Assembly: GCF_025602895.1 (NCBI RefSeq)
Contig: NW_026516234.1
Location: forward strand, 62,001 to 126,000
Reading direction: 5' to 3'
From: Polychytrium aggregatum
Lineage: Eukaryota > Chytridiomycota > Chytridiomycetes > Polychytriales
DNA length: 64,000 nt
Below the pieces are notes generated by a model. It made no database searches. It was not told where the DNA came from and saw only the letters and a list, made by a program, of their open reading frames with translations. Below are positions 41,303 through 52,852 of this stretch, one piece after another. The first letter of the stretch is position 1. Each line of letters opens with the position of its first letter. The translations under genes and the position numbers were made by a program.

Positions 41303-43873
41303 CTAGAAGGGCGCGGGCGAGAACGACGGCAGGGACGGATTTGAGTACTTGGATGGATGGCCGTCGAGCAGAATGCAGTGGTCGTGGATGACTTGCAGGG
41401 CCTTGGCGGCCTTGCTGCATTTGACGACGACCGAGATGTTGGTTTCGGGGTATCCCTGGGAGATCATCTCGACGTTGATCTGGTCGACGGGAGTTGGGGA
41501 CCGCGCGAAGAAGGGTCCGGGAGCGGGTTAAGCTTGAATAGCTGGTCGAATCGCAGAGTCAGAGACTACTCCTCCCTGTGCACTGCCCACCACCCGACAC
41601 TTACGTGGTTCCGTCCGAGGATGCTAAACACCATGCCAGAGATGCCGACGGTGTGCTTCATTGCCTTGCCCACCAAGCTGATGATGGCCCGGTCGGGTAC
41701 GATCGCGACGCTGCCCAACTTGCCAAGCTCCTGGACGGCGGGGCCCAGCTTGACCATAAGAGCGTCGTCGTCCTGGCTCTGGGAACCAAAGTAGATCGCG
41801 ATCGACACGTTGATTTCCGATGTCGAGACCAGGTCCGAGACAATGCCGTGCTTGTTGAGGACAGCAAAGACCTGCGACATGAACTCGTGCGAGACGTTCT
41901 TGCGGTTCGATCGCACTGAGACCACGATGATACCCTCCTTCATCGTGATGGCCGTCGGTGGGTATGTTGGGCGGTCCGGGAGCTGCGTCCAGAATTCCTC
42001 CGGAGACTCCTCTTTGATGATGGACACCGACCTGGACATGTCGCTCTCGTCGTCTCGGTCGTTCTCCTCCTCCCTGGGCTCAATCAGCGTGCCGCGGCCT
42101 GAGGGATTGAATGTGTTGAGGATGCGGATCGGGATGCGCTTGTCGATCACCTGGTCCATTGTGAATGGATGGATGACCTCGGATCCGTAGTATGACAGCT
42201 CGGCTGCTTCCTCGGGGGTAATGCGCTCCAGCAGCTTGGCTTTGGGGACCTTGCGCGGGTCTGCTGTGAAGATACCGTCGACTTCCTTCCAGATCTGGAG
42301 CTCACAGGCACTAGTGCCGACGGCAGCAAGCGCAGCGGCGAGGTCGGTGTATCCTCGACCGATGGTTTCGAGCATCGAGCCGGGGATGGGACCAAAGAAA
42401 CCTGCAGCAGCCAGGGTGTGGATGAGCCTTCTACTACCGACCCAAGCGATGCAACGATGCCAGGAGAGTAGCACGGCGCACTGAGCTCGTCTGTGTGAGC
42501 AGGCCAGATACAGCACAACAAATACACACCCGTCAGCACGGGAACTCGATCGCCAAAGTCTCCAAGCCGCTCTTGAAGTCGGACGGCGATGTAGTCGTAA
42601 AAGGACTGATCGATGGCCTTGGCATCGAATCGGTTCGCCTCAATGATGTTTTCGAGGTTGACGTAGAATGCGTCGACGCCCTGGTCGCGCAGGGTATAGG
42701 TGAACAAGATGGCCGAGAGCTTCTCGCCGGTGCTGATGACGACGTCCCTTGACTTTGGCGCCAGTTCGCCAATAACCTGGGCAATCGTGGGCAGTCACAG
42801 GGAAGTGTGAGACGTGGCGATGAGACGAGGCAGTAAGGACGAGACCCGAGCAACGAGACCGAGTCCCAATCATTCGAGCCGGAAGATGCTTTGTCGGTAC
42901 CACTGGGTTTGGGTTCAGGTGAGGCATGATGCGCCAACCAACACCAGGCCGTTGCTGACACCATGGCCCAGCGAAACCTAATGGCTTCGTCGATACAACT
43001 CCGTCGACAAGGTGCCAGACGTGCGATAGTGCTTACCTGCGCTGCGGAGAGAAACTCGCGAATCCGACTGCACTCTGTCAGAATGAGGCGTTCAGCCTCG
43101 TCGCCGAGCTGTGGCGACCGGATGGCTTTTCGGATGGCAATGATATGGTCGCGCTCGATGGCGGCCATATATCCCAGAAAGCGCTTCTGCTTGGTGTCTT
43201 CCTGGAGGGCGTCATTCAGGGCAGCCAGCAGCCTGGAAGGCAGACAATCAGGGGTCTCAGTTTGATCCAGAGTGGATGGGCGAATGTGCAGATATGGATG
43301 CGCAAGCGACACCATCGCTCCGGCGGCGTTACCGGCTGGTTGTGCCTTCGCTCTTGACCTGCTTGCTCATGGCGGAGAGGACAACGATAAGGCGGTTCCG
43401 AACAACAGTATTCCTGTGAAGAGATCAGCGCCGTAGGGACGAGATAGGATCGGAGCCCGGTGAGCCGGAATGGCGATATGCGAGAGACGGACGGCCCACA
43501 GGACAGGCGCCAGAGAGACAGGAGCAAATACGCAGAGAGCCGGGTAGTGACGGATCGGCGGTGCGATGCAGGGTGGATCCATGAGGGCAAGCAAGTGCCC
43601 AGAATGGAGTCCACAGGCCACTGCAGATCAGAATAGACACAGCAGCAGACCGACAAGAGAGCGATGCAGCCGCCCTGCTTGCCAGTGCGGATGCAGACGA
43701 CGACATGGTGAAAGGAAACACGCAGACATGGGTGAGCAAACGCACTTTACAATCGCCGCAACCTCCAGGAGGCGCTCGCCCGAGCCGACACTGGTGCCGC
43801 CATATTTCTGGACAATGATAGGCCGGCCGGTCAGGGTTCCGGCAAGAGAATTGCTGCTGTGGCTCGTCTTCAT
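41303..43873 (-). CDS. HOM3: Aspartate kinase
   Basis: Six exons in phase: 43746-43873, 43333-43413, 43037-43232, 42530-42776, 41605-42401 and 41303-41479 (1626 nt, 541 aa). The N-terminal kinase signature VQKYGGTSVGSGERLLEVA is clear, followed by RLIVVLSAMSKQVKSEGTTSR, VISTGEKLSAILFTYTLRDQG, VPVLTGFFGPIPGSMLETIGRG and TDLAAALAAVGTSACELQIWKEVDGIFTADPR (substrate and nucleotide sites). Two ACT domains follow (around IIVVSVRSNRKN and INVEMISQGYPETNISVVV). The enzyme makes beta-aspartyl phosphate, the first step to threonine, methionine and homoserine; the ACT domains give feedback control by threonine. The final exon ends in a short Pro/Ser tail. Monofunctional, as in fungi. Confidence 0.93.
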
Positions 43874-44310
43874 GGAGACCGGGATGATGCGATCGACGGG
43901 GCGATGGTGATGGGTTGGCGGGGAAAGTGTGTCAACGACGGCAGGGGCTATATCAGGGATGCGGGTCCAGGCGGGTTCGGCGAACGCTGTCTTGTTGTAA
44001 TCCTGACAGAATCGGCGTCCGGGTGATGCGGTGTGGATGGAATGCGGCCTGTATCGGGTTGTGTCGGGTGATATCGGCCAGCTGCAGATGCAAACGAGGA
44101 GTCTGTTCAGGTTGGGGGCGGCAAAAAAAATGACGCCAGCGAGCGATGCGATCGCGCCATGATATGGGGCAAGGCGCACGTGCGGGCTGAGGGCTGTGGG
44201 GCGCTGCGGGGGGCTGGGACATGTGCATGTCGATATTTGGGAAGCACTCGGATGGGGGGGGGCATTGGCGACGAGATGGCGAAGCGCACGAACGACGATG
44301 AGATGCGGAA

Positions 44311-44391
44311 GCAGTAATGGATCTCATCAGCCACGAAGCAGTGATGGATCTCATCAGCCACGAAGCAGTGATGGATCTCATCAACCACGAA
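44311..44391. repeat. 27-bp tandem repeat, three units
   Basis: GCAGTGATGGATCTCATCAG plus CCACGAA, three nearly identical copies, immediately 5' of miniature Fanzor element copy 2. Confidence 0.92.
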
Positions 44392-44415
44392 GCAATGTCA
44401 ACCAATGAGGCGATA

Positions 44416-44729
44416 TACACTTTATTCAGAAAAAAAAACGGGACAACATAGCCGTTTCCATGAACATGTAGTATGTGCTGTGCTTGCGTCAAGCAAAGCC
44501 ACAAGAAATAAAACAGATCACTTTGGCAGCCTCCGAGTGAAGACCACCGGTCGCTCTCCGGTCTCCACAATCGACCTGCACACTGTGATCATGTTGCACG
44601 CCGCATTGACGTCGCGATTCCACACCGTCTGGCGAATGGTCATGGCCAGCGCGCGATAACATTGGGTAACAAAATATTCGATGAATGGTCAAAAACCCGG
44701 GTGTCCCGTTTTTTATTGGATTGCCTGTA
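44416..44729 (-). mobile_element. Miniature Fanzor-derived TIR element, copy 2
   Basis: 314 bp between TA dinucleotides, same orientation and structure as copy 1 at 13560. By eye the two differ by about ten substitutions and one A insertion (97% identity), so they moved recently. The left and right inverted repeats, the 6-bp hairpin (44481-44495) and the ATG-to-RuvC-III fusion are all kept. The element ends 517 bp upstream of the gene starting at 45246. Confidence 0.88.
44518..44643 (-). pseudogene. Fanzor start codon fused to RuvC-III tail (41 codons)
   Basis: Same frame as in copy 1: MTIRQTVWNRDVNAACNM, ending TRRLPK then TGA. Relative to copy 1 there are a few amino-acid changes (R to C, A to T, K to R, I to T) yet the frame is intact. 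Both copies keep the same deletion junction after ATGACCATTC, showing descent from a single deleted ancestor. Confidence 0.8.
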
Positions 44730-45245
44730 ACACCAGGAGCGATATCCGCCACACGGACATGGCAATCGTTCGGCTCTCGCTCGTTGTCGCTGACTCTGTG
44801 GATGCCGATGTTAGCGAACGATCGCCATTTCCCCCACTCACTCACTCACTCACTCGCTGGTAACATCCAGTACCGCCGATACTTCCTAACAACATACGAA
44901 TATTACCGAACAACACCAATACACCAATACCACACAATACACCAATACCACACAATACATCAATACACCAATACCACACTTACATCAATACACCAATATC
45001 GCTCTCGTGCCCATGCAGCCGTGTCGCTTCCCTGTCGCCCCATCGCTCGGCCTCGCATTCGGCCTCGCCAAGACCGTGCAGCGCGCCCGCTGTCCCTCCG
45101 CCGCCACTCGGGCTCTTCCACGATCGCATCTCGCATCTCGCATCGGCTTCTCAACGCTCCAAAGCTCCTCAGACATCGCCTGGCTCGCATCGCATCGCAT
45201 CGCATCGCACCTGACCTCGACCCACCCACCCGCTCGCTCGCCCCT

Positions 45246-46112
45246 ATGCTCATGAGCAACGCCCCACCAGAGTCGGACGACGCCACCCCCAATCTCGGGT
45301 CCATCATCAAGAGCCTCGATCTGGTCTCGTCGCTCCTCAACTCATCGGACAATCTGCGGCAAGCGCTACACACCCTTTGTGCCGTGATGGACTCGATCGT
45401 CGAGAATGTCGAGTCCCTTGGCCTTGTGCCTCATCCCGCTCCTGCGTCAGATCAATCAGCACTCTTGCCATCGTCCGTGGCTCTGCCTATCCCGCCGATC
45501 TTGACGCTCGATACACCCGTATCGGCACTGGCTGCCGTCGCTGCTGCGGCCGCCGTTAGCGCTGCTACGGCATCGATAGCGGCGAATCCGAGAGCACTGC
45601 TCGGGCCCGGTCCTGCGACGGAAGGAGATCCGTCCCAGTCAGTCGCCCTCTCATACGAAGATCAGCTCGAGTTCTGGGACTCGATCAACGACATATGGCT
45701 CCTCACTATCCGCTCGGGCACAAAGTCTCTCTGCGTCGGTACCTTGGTCACGCCTCAGCTCACCGACGGTGCGCTGGCTGGAGCCGAGCAGCCATCTCAT
45801 CCGATGAACGCTGCCGACGCCTCGACATCGCTGCCGCCATCGCCCTCAACCACTCTGTCCAACCAGCCGTCCATAGCCGAGCAAACCGATGTTGTAATGA
45901 CCGACGCCATCAGCTCTATGACCACCAAGGACTGGGCGGCGATTCGGGAGTCTGTCAATGCCTGGGCCGACGTGCTGGAGTGGTATGGACTGGTGGACTA
46001 TCAACTTGGGTTTGCAGAGGAGGAGATTGTGCAGGCGATCGATCAGCAGATCCTCAACACCGCTCTCCAGGACGGAGAGCCTGCCGAAAATAGCTCTGCC
46101 GCCTCGTCATGA
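45246..46112 (+). CDS. Unassigned 288-aa protein
   Basis: Single exon from Met at 45246 (MLMSNAPPESDD). The first 55 residues predict a helix (LGSIIKSLDLVSSLLNSSDN), then Ala/Pro/Ser-rich spacers, then two helical blocks (YEDQLEFWDSINDIWLL and DWAAIRESVNAWADVLEWYG) followed by FAEEEIVQAIDQQILNTAL. No signal peptide, TM helix or known motif. The frame is open upstream to 44685, where it enters the terminal repeat of miniature element copy 2, but the intervening sequence is repetitive (ACCAATAC units, CATCG units) and unlikely to be coding. Confidence 0.5.
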   Translation: MLMSNAPPESDDATPNLGSIIKSLDLVSSLLNSSDNLRQALHTLCAVMDSIVENVESLGLVPHPAPASDQSALLPSSVALPIPPILTLDTPVSALAAVAAAAAVSAATASIAANPRALLGPGPATEGDPSQSVALSYEDQLEFWDSINDIWLLTIRSGTKSLCVGTLVTPQLTDGALAGAEQPSHPMNAADASTSLPPSPSTTLSNQPSIAEQTDVVMTDAISSMTTKDWAAIRESVNAWADVLEWYGLVDYQLGFAEEEIVQAIDQQILNTALQDGEPAENSSAASS

Positions 46113-46131
46113 CAAATCGAGCAGTTCTCCG

Positions 46132-46521
46132 ATGGCATTGGATGTCGGCATCCGGGGCCCTAGCCTCTGGCAAGAAGACCTTGACGTTTCTCTGGCGCCA
46201 TCAGCAACAGCCATAGCAGCACAGGCAACACCGGCAGCGACACTGGCGCCAAAGGCAGCCGCTGCAGCGTTGCCGACTGCTCCTTCTCGCATCCATAATC
46301 TCTTTGATCTCATCTTTGGACCTTGTGTGTGGCCGCCGCCGCCGCCGACCACGCCTTTCCCCAAACCGACTCTCGAGCCAGACACACCGGAACTCCCGAT
46401 GCTCGTTAGCGCTGTAAATACACTCGAATGCACTCCAGAAGCGACAAGATCATCTCGATTGCTATTACGGCTGCTTGCTGACACCGCTGCGACTGCGACT
46501 GTCGATTCAGGGATTAGGTGA
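46132..46521 (+). CDS. Doubtful 129-aa open frame
   Basis: An ATG frame of 129 codons starting 20 bp after the stop of the previous gene. The product is Ala/Pro-rich with a hydrophobic HNLFDLIFGPCVWPPPPP segment and a helix near the end. It could be a separate small gene or the 3' continuation of the previous one through an unseen splice. No family recognised. Confidence 0.25.
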   Translation: MALDVGIRGPSLWQEDLDVSLAPSATAIAAQATPAATLAPKAAAAALPTAPSRIHNLFDLIFGPCVWPPPPPTTPFPKPTLEPDTPELPMLVSAVNTLECTPEATRSSRLLLRLLADTAATATVDSGIR

Positions 46522-46611
46522 GCGCAGCTGCACGGGGCATAATGTCCCCAAGATCACCACCACCTCCTCTACCGATGCTTCGGACCACTCAGCCTGTCTG
46601 CGTCGCTGGTC

Positions 46612-49600
46612 TCAGAATCCCCATCCAGGCTTGGCGTTCTTCCGGGCCGATCCATCGCCATACATCTGGTTCCACTTCTTGAGCTCCATGAGCGTCTGCA
46701 TATCGTCGGTGAGGGACGGTGGAACCTCCTTGAAGGCAACCTCGAAATGGCTCAGATTCAGAGTCCGTCCAGGGTAGTGCTGTTCGTCAGAGGGCTGGGG
46801 CGAGGAGTTTGATTTCACAGGGGCCGATCCGTGCTTGACTGACTTTCCAAGGCCCGATGTTGACGGCGCCGTCTGCAAGAACTGAGTCCAGTCGTCAATC
46901 TCGTCTGCACGCTTGAGGACGTCGGCGGTGTCGTGGCCAGGTGCCTTTGCAGTCTCGTTTGATGATGCTGCATCGGCGGGGTCGGCCTCGAGCACGCCCC
47001 GCACGACTTGCTCCTTGACGCTGCTCAGTGCCGCAGCCACGCAAAGGTTCTTGAGATCACTGCCTGAATAGAACTGCGTCCGCTTCGCGAGCTCGGGGAT
47101 CGAGACATCCGCAGTGAGGGTCTCGCCCCGCAGATGCAAGTCGATAATCTTTTCGCGCTGGCTCTCGGTGGGCAAATCAACTGGACACGGTGTTGAGCAT
47201 TGGGGAGGTGAGGGGATGGAGCTCATGTCAGTCGATATCCAAAGGACCGCCTCGGAGCACAGGTATCCTCGATGGCTGTAGGGCCCAGTGTCACAGGCCT
47301 CCATGCTCATCATGAGGCCTGAACCAGACCAAGAGCCAATCACGGGCAGCCTGGAAACCAACAAGCGCATGGGTCGAGAGAAATCGGTGTGGCCATCAGC
47401 AACATACCCAAGATCCTCCGCGGCATGCGCCGCAGAATCGCGTCGTCCAGGTCGAACGGCCGATTGGTGGCGCCCATGATGATGACGCCGCCGTTGTTGG
47501 AGTTGAGTCTGCAGAGAGATGCAAAGGGGTGGATCAGCATCCAGGTTTCCATGCCGAGTATACTTGGCGTCGGAGTGCTTTTCATACACACACGCTGGAT
47601 GGCCAGCGACACCGATGATGTGCTGCTGGCGGAAGCACCCGGTCAACTTACCCGTCCCATTCGCTCATAAACTCGTTGATGATTTCTCTCCGACTGGAGT
47701 TGGAGCCGTCGCTGCGACGGGCCCCAAAGAGGGCATCGACTTCATCCAGGAACACCACGCAGGGTGCTAGCTTCCTGGCCAGAGTGAAGATGGCCCGAAC
47801 GTTCTTTTCGCCCTCGCCAACATACTTGTCAAAGACATCGCTGAGCGAGACGTTCATAAACCGAGCACCGCCACTCTTAGCGACGGCTTTGGCCAGCCTG
47901 CGGAGGGCCAGGGTGTATGAGACACGCCAACGTTAGCCCACGGTGATCTTGGTAGTCGGTTGCAATCAAAGGGAGCCCTCGCGGCACACCGCTCCCACTT
48001 GGACACATCTGGCTGCTGGATCAGTCACCACGACGTGGCCCAGAGCCAAGAAGCCCAATCGATGGCTGATGGCTGATGGTTGATGAGTGATGGTCAGTGA
48101 TCGATGCTCCCGCTCTATCGCTGTACGTACATGGTTTTGCCGGTGCCAGGAGGACCAAACAAGAGGACACCGTTGATCGAATGACGCCCGAGAATGCCGT
48201 TCTGGAAGTGGTGGGGTTGCAGGAGCGGCAGTGTCACCAGCGTCTGCAGCGCCAGCTTGGTCGGGGCAGGGAGAACCATGTCCTTGAATCCCACAGGGAT
48301 AGTGTCTATGAGAGACCGCATCACACGAGTCAGCAACCGGGGTCTATACAGAAGATATGCATCCGGATGCTTCACTCTCCCACCGATCTACGAGTTTGCT
48401 TTGTCTTGGATGTGCTCTGTACCTGCGTCCACAACAGTTGCAAGTAGCTTCTTCTCGTATGTGGAGAGCTTGTGTCCTTGGCGCTCGAGCAGTTTCTTGA
48501 TGCTCTTGGAGCCCGCTGGGCGACTACCTGGCGCTCCAGACGGCTTGGATGTCTGCGAAGTTGATTCTGTCTCGCGCGACGCTCCGAGTCCGTCGGTCGG
48601 TATGGGGTCGTTGGGATGGGTCGTGGTCTGCGAGGGTGAATGAGCGCCGGGGACGGGTGTGCCGTCAACACGCTCCTCCTGCTCCAGACCTTCATCGTTT
48701 TCGGTGATGGTTCCCTTGATGTTGCGAGGAAGATGGGCACCTTCGCTGTGTTCGGACGAGGCTGCCGTCGAATCCACGAGGATGGTGTTGTATGCGCCAC
48801 CACTTCCCGAGTCCGAATCGCCGTCGTTGTCGCCGCCATCCAGGCTCGATGCCGCCACACGGTCGCCAACCTTGAGATAGAGTTGATCCTTTTGGTACAA
48901 CCGCAGAGCTTGGAGCAGGTGGATGCTGGTCAGGTCCAACGGCTCACGCCAAGTGTCCCACTGCAGTCCGCCAGAAAGCAGGGCGTCCACGATGGCCAAG
49001 CGCTCGCCGATGGCGATGCGGATCCACTCTTCCATCTCGCCCGCAGTCCAGACTCGCTCCTGCAGCTGCACAAAGATCTCGTCGATTTCCTTCGAAACCG
49101 TCACAGGAGATCGGCTGCTGCTGGCGCGATGCTGCGTGCTGCGCTCCGAGACAGCCGATGACGAGTCGGTGGCTCGATTGGAGGCATGGGCGGCGTCGGC
49201 CGTGTTGTTGCGCACGAACTGGTCCACAAGCAGGTCGGCGTCGTGCTCCCGGAACTCGCGGAGGCGGATGCCGCGCTCGGAGCAGACGAATCGCAGGTTC
49301 TGTAGATTGACTGTGAGGATTCGCTTTTTCTCGTCGACATCGAGGCTCTTGAGCCAGGCGATGAGGGGCTGCTCCTCGCGGTTGATGTTGGACTCTAGTG
49401 GCTGCGGCTGCGGCGGTCGGGCTGAGGATTCTGGGTCGGCCTCGCTTTGCGACGACGGACGCGGGTTGTTTGCGGGATCGAGTAGATGCAGCAGAGGCGG
49501 CGCTGGCGGGGGCACCTTCACCTTGGAAAAGACCTCGGTGAGATGGTCGACAGGCGAGTCGAACATGATCTCGTCCGTCCAGAGATTCTCAACATCTCTC

Positions 49601-51640
49601 CTGCCAAGTGACGAGCCGTCTTCTGGATCATCAGCCATGTAAACGACGTTCTTGTTGAAGAGCTTGGCGTAGTTCTCGACGCTGCGATGGAGGTTTCTGG
49701 ACTCGAGCACGCTCGGTGTTGATCCGCCAACGAGAACGACGGGCACCTGGTATGTCGTGCGGGCTATCTGGACGCATCGCAGCAGGGTCATCAGGGCAAT
49801 CATGCCGTGCTCGCCTCCGCCCTCCAGCATGTCGTTCAGGTCCTTGATATACAGAATGAGCTTGCGGCGTCGCGGCGGTGGCGGCGGCGGAGAATGTGTA
49901 AAGTGCGATCCCTCAGATGCATGCGATGCAGCCGCAGAATCCGATGGCGAAGACGCGGCTGCAACAGTCCCGGTGGCAGAGGTAGTGGCAGCTGATGCAA
50001 CCGATGCAGCCGATGCAGCCGATGCAGCCTCTGCTGGCGCTGTATCTTGGGTGCTGTGGGCCAGCAGGAAGCGCATGAGGTACTCGACGGCGTTCTTGAG
50101 CTGGAGCTCGGTAAACTCCTTGCCATAGAGCGTCCCCTCAAACAGGCGGTTCCCGCCCGAGAAGGGCTTGCCGAAAGCGCTCCATCCGAATCCGGCTGCA
50201 TCGTTGGTGCCATCATCGGAGAGACCCGCGCCAGGGGCAGCGCGGATATGGAATTGGCCGATGGAGATGGGGTTGGCCGGAGACTTGCCTGGGACTGCAC
50301 CGCCCGGAGGTGTGCCCGTGGGCTTCGCCGAGCCAACGCCAGCAAGCCCGTCGTGCTTGCCGGGGACAAAGCTCAGATTCAGCACCAACGGCTGGTTGAG
50401 CGAGGTAGCCGGTCCCTGACCCTGTCCTTGTCCTTGTCCAATCTTGAAGTCGACGACGGAGATGCCGCGCTGTTTCAGGTTCTTCACAAACGCAGCCAAG
50501 CTATCCGGATGCGAGCGTGTGCCGAATGGAAGAATGTCCCAGGAGCCGTTCGAGGGGCGATGTCCAGATCCCTTCTCATCGTCGTCGGCTTCCTCTTCTT
50601 CGTCATTTTCCTCATCGGCATCGTCATCCTCGCGAGATCGAGAGTCGTAGGGTTCGTACAGGCCAGGTGAAAACGATTCACTGAACTGGACAGGCATGTT
50701 GAGATCGGGTTCTTGACGACAGGACAGCACGCCAACAGTAACAGCGATGCGGAAGGAGATTGGACGGCAAAACAGACAATTCTATGTTAGTCCCGCGAGG
50801 CACATGCCATTCGACCTCTTGTGCTAGCTGTAGCTTTGCCGCACTCGATCCCATCCTCGGCATAGCGGGGTGAATTGCATCGAATATATCCTCTGGCGGC
50901 AAGATGTGGACAAAGAGCTCCAAATATCCGTCCGTGCTCGCCTTGCCCTTGGTATATTAGTTGTCGTATGGCGCCCATGTAACACCCCAGATCGGTCCCT
51001 CGATGTCCTTACCTCGAATACTGAAGATTCCCGATCCCCCATGGGCCTGATCCACTTTGTGGGCAAAGTCGAGGAAGCTGAGGTAGTCCAGGGAAAGAAA
51101 GTCGGCCTGGGTTTCGCCCGCGATGGCCTGGACAGTATCTTCCAGATAGCTCACGGCGCCGGGGTGTGGGCACGACAGGATGATGTTTCGTTTCTCATAG
51201 CCCGAGAGAGCGGCCCGGGTCTTGGAGAGGAGAATCTTTCGGACATGCTCCAGGTGCGGGTACTCAAGGGTCTTGAAGTTCAGATCGTTCTTTTCGTGCG
51301 GCAGCAGTTTTTGCACCAGCACGGCTCGGGCAGCGAGATAGGCCGAATGGGCATGCCTCGAACGCTGCTCGGCAGAGGGCGAGTGCTTGGGCGGCGTGCC
51401 TGACGATGCCGGCGGTGGCGGCGATGATCCTGCTGCCGAGTCCCCGCTGTCCGCGGATGTCCCGAGAGGTCGACGAGATCGCGGTCTCGGCGACGGAATG
51501 GACAAGCCCGATTCGAACGAGTGCTTATGCCGAGGAAACTGAGGCCAGAAGCTGGCCTGGAACTTGCGACACCGCGGGACGAGGGAGCTTGGATGGCGCA
51601 GCGACGATATCCGGAGGCGACATATCCTGGATGGCAGCAT
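46612..51640 (-). CDS. Large mitochondrial-type AAA ATPase (Msp1/ATAD1-like C-terminal domain)
   Basis: Six exons in phase: 51013-51640, 48423-50711, 48131-48305, 47652-47897, 47408-47508 and 46612-47180 (4008 nt, 1335 aa). The N-terminus [20 protein letters not shown] is basic and hydroxylated, as for mitochondrial import. Near residues 130-210 is [31 protein letters not shown], a degenerate nucleotide-binding region. The centre is acidic and then long and mixed. The C-terminal AAA domain has GPPGTGKT (about 1023-1030), a pore-loop region [14 protein letters not shown], Walker [13 protein letters not shown] (D1081, E1082), sensor [18 protein letters not shown] and arginine finger. The segment [20 protein letters not shown] is the usual linker of Msp1/ATAD1-type ATPases, which pull misplaced proteins from membranes. 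Full-length homologues exist in other fungi as large mitochondrial AAA proteins; the exact substrate is unknown. Confidence 0.85.
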
Positions 51641-52399
51641 GGGTGCCTGTCTGCTTATGGCGGCGAAGGTAGAGACGAGGAGCAGGCGAGCAGCAGGCGA
51701 GCAGCGGATCCTGCAGACGGGCGATGGCAGCTCGAGGGGACGAGGCAACAACGATCGCGAGCATGATGGCAAAGCCGCAGCCAGACGGGGCTTTTTTCTT
51801 TCGACATGCGAAACAGGCCGAGACCAGCGAGGACGCTCTCGGGGGTCTTGTCGGGCAGCGAGGGCGAGGGCGAGGGGCTTGTCGTCGGCCCACCACAGAC
51901 AACATGGACCATGCTGCGGGCTGCGATTGCAGTGCATCCCACACCTCTGCCAGCCAGCTGCGAGCACTGTCTCGATCCACAGCGGGAGTTTTCATGACGG
52001 ACGGCCCACTGGATCTGACCCTGCTTTCTGCTGCCTGCATATACACATGTATGTGTGCACAGCGAGCTCGTTCACGCAAGAGGAGTAGTTCCAGGACAAC
52101 AGCGACGATGACTTCAGCGGCAATGTCTCTTGCCGAGAACAAGCAAGTCCGGTCGGGGAGGGGGGAGGGAGCACAATATGCCTCCCGCTCGCCAACCGAA
52201 TCGACTCGATCCTTTCTGATCCGGTGCATGGCGGATTGCATGCATGCGAGTGAGGTCAGCCCCGCCAACCAGCTGCAGCCACAGCCCGGCCTGCCCTTCC
52301 CAGATTGGTGCAGCGAAGATCGAGGCGGCCATCGGAGATTTTGCATTCTGCCATTCGTTTTGGCAGTAAATCACAGGTGCGAGAGATTGAGGGGGGGGG

Positions 52400-52406
52400 T
52401 ATATAT
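52400..52406 (+). promoter_or_regulatory. TATA-like box upstream of the bZIP gene
   Basis: TATATAT directly after a run of nine G, about 450 bp before the ATG at 52853. If used, the 5' leader would be about 420 nt. The interval 51641-52852 (1.2 kb) between the divergent AAA and bZIP genes otherwise shows no supported gene. Confidence 0.35.
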
Positions 52407-52852
52407 CCGGGCAGGCAACTTTTGCTCGTCGGGTGCACTCTGTTCTCTTGCTTCGACCGGCTGAGGTCTTGATTGAACCGAAGAACGCATTCGCTGCCAT
52501 CTGGCAACCCGCAGCAGCACCATTCGAAGCCAGTAAGTGAGTTTCGAGCCCGGCCGTCGCATGGATGCTGCCATGACCTCGAACGCGGGGATCACAGTCG
52601 AACGTGATGGAATTCAGTGCGATTCGACGTGTGATGCGGTGCAATGAGATGCGGCGCAATGCGATAGACTCCAGTGCTTTGTATTTCAATGCGACATGCT
52701 GCAGTACTTTCGGCTTACAGAATCCTCGATGCGTTGTGACCTGCTCTCCGGCATCGACCGGCACCCTGACACTTTTGCTCACCAATGACACTCGCTTCTG
52801 CCGATGCCAACTGCTTCACCAGGGATATTGACGTACTCGCTCCCACGCCGAG

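Noticed and set aside
44685-45245. N-terminal extension of the unassigned gene starting inside a transposon
   Set aside because: The extension is formed by the terminal repeat plus ACCAATAC and CATCG repeats and has no protein-like composition. Met45246 is preferred.
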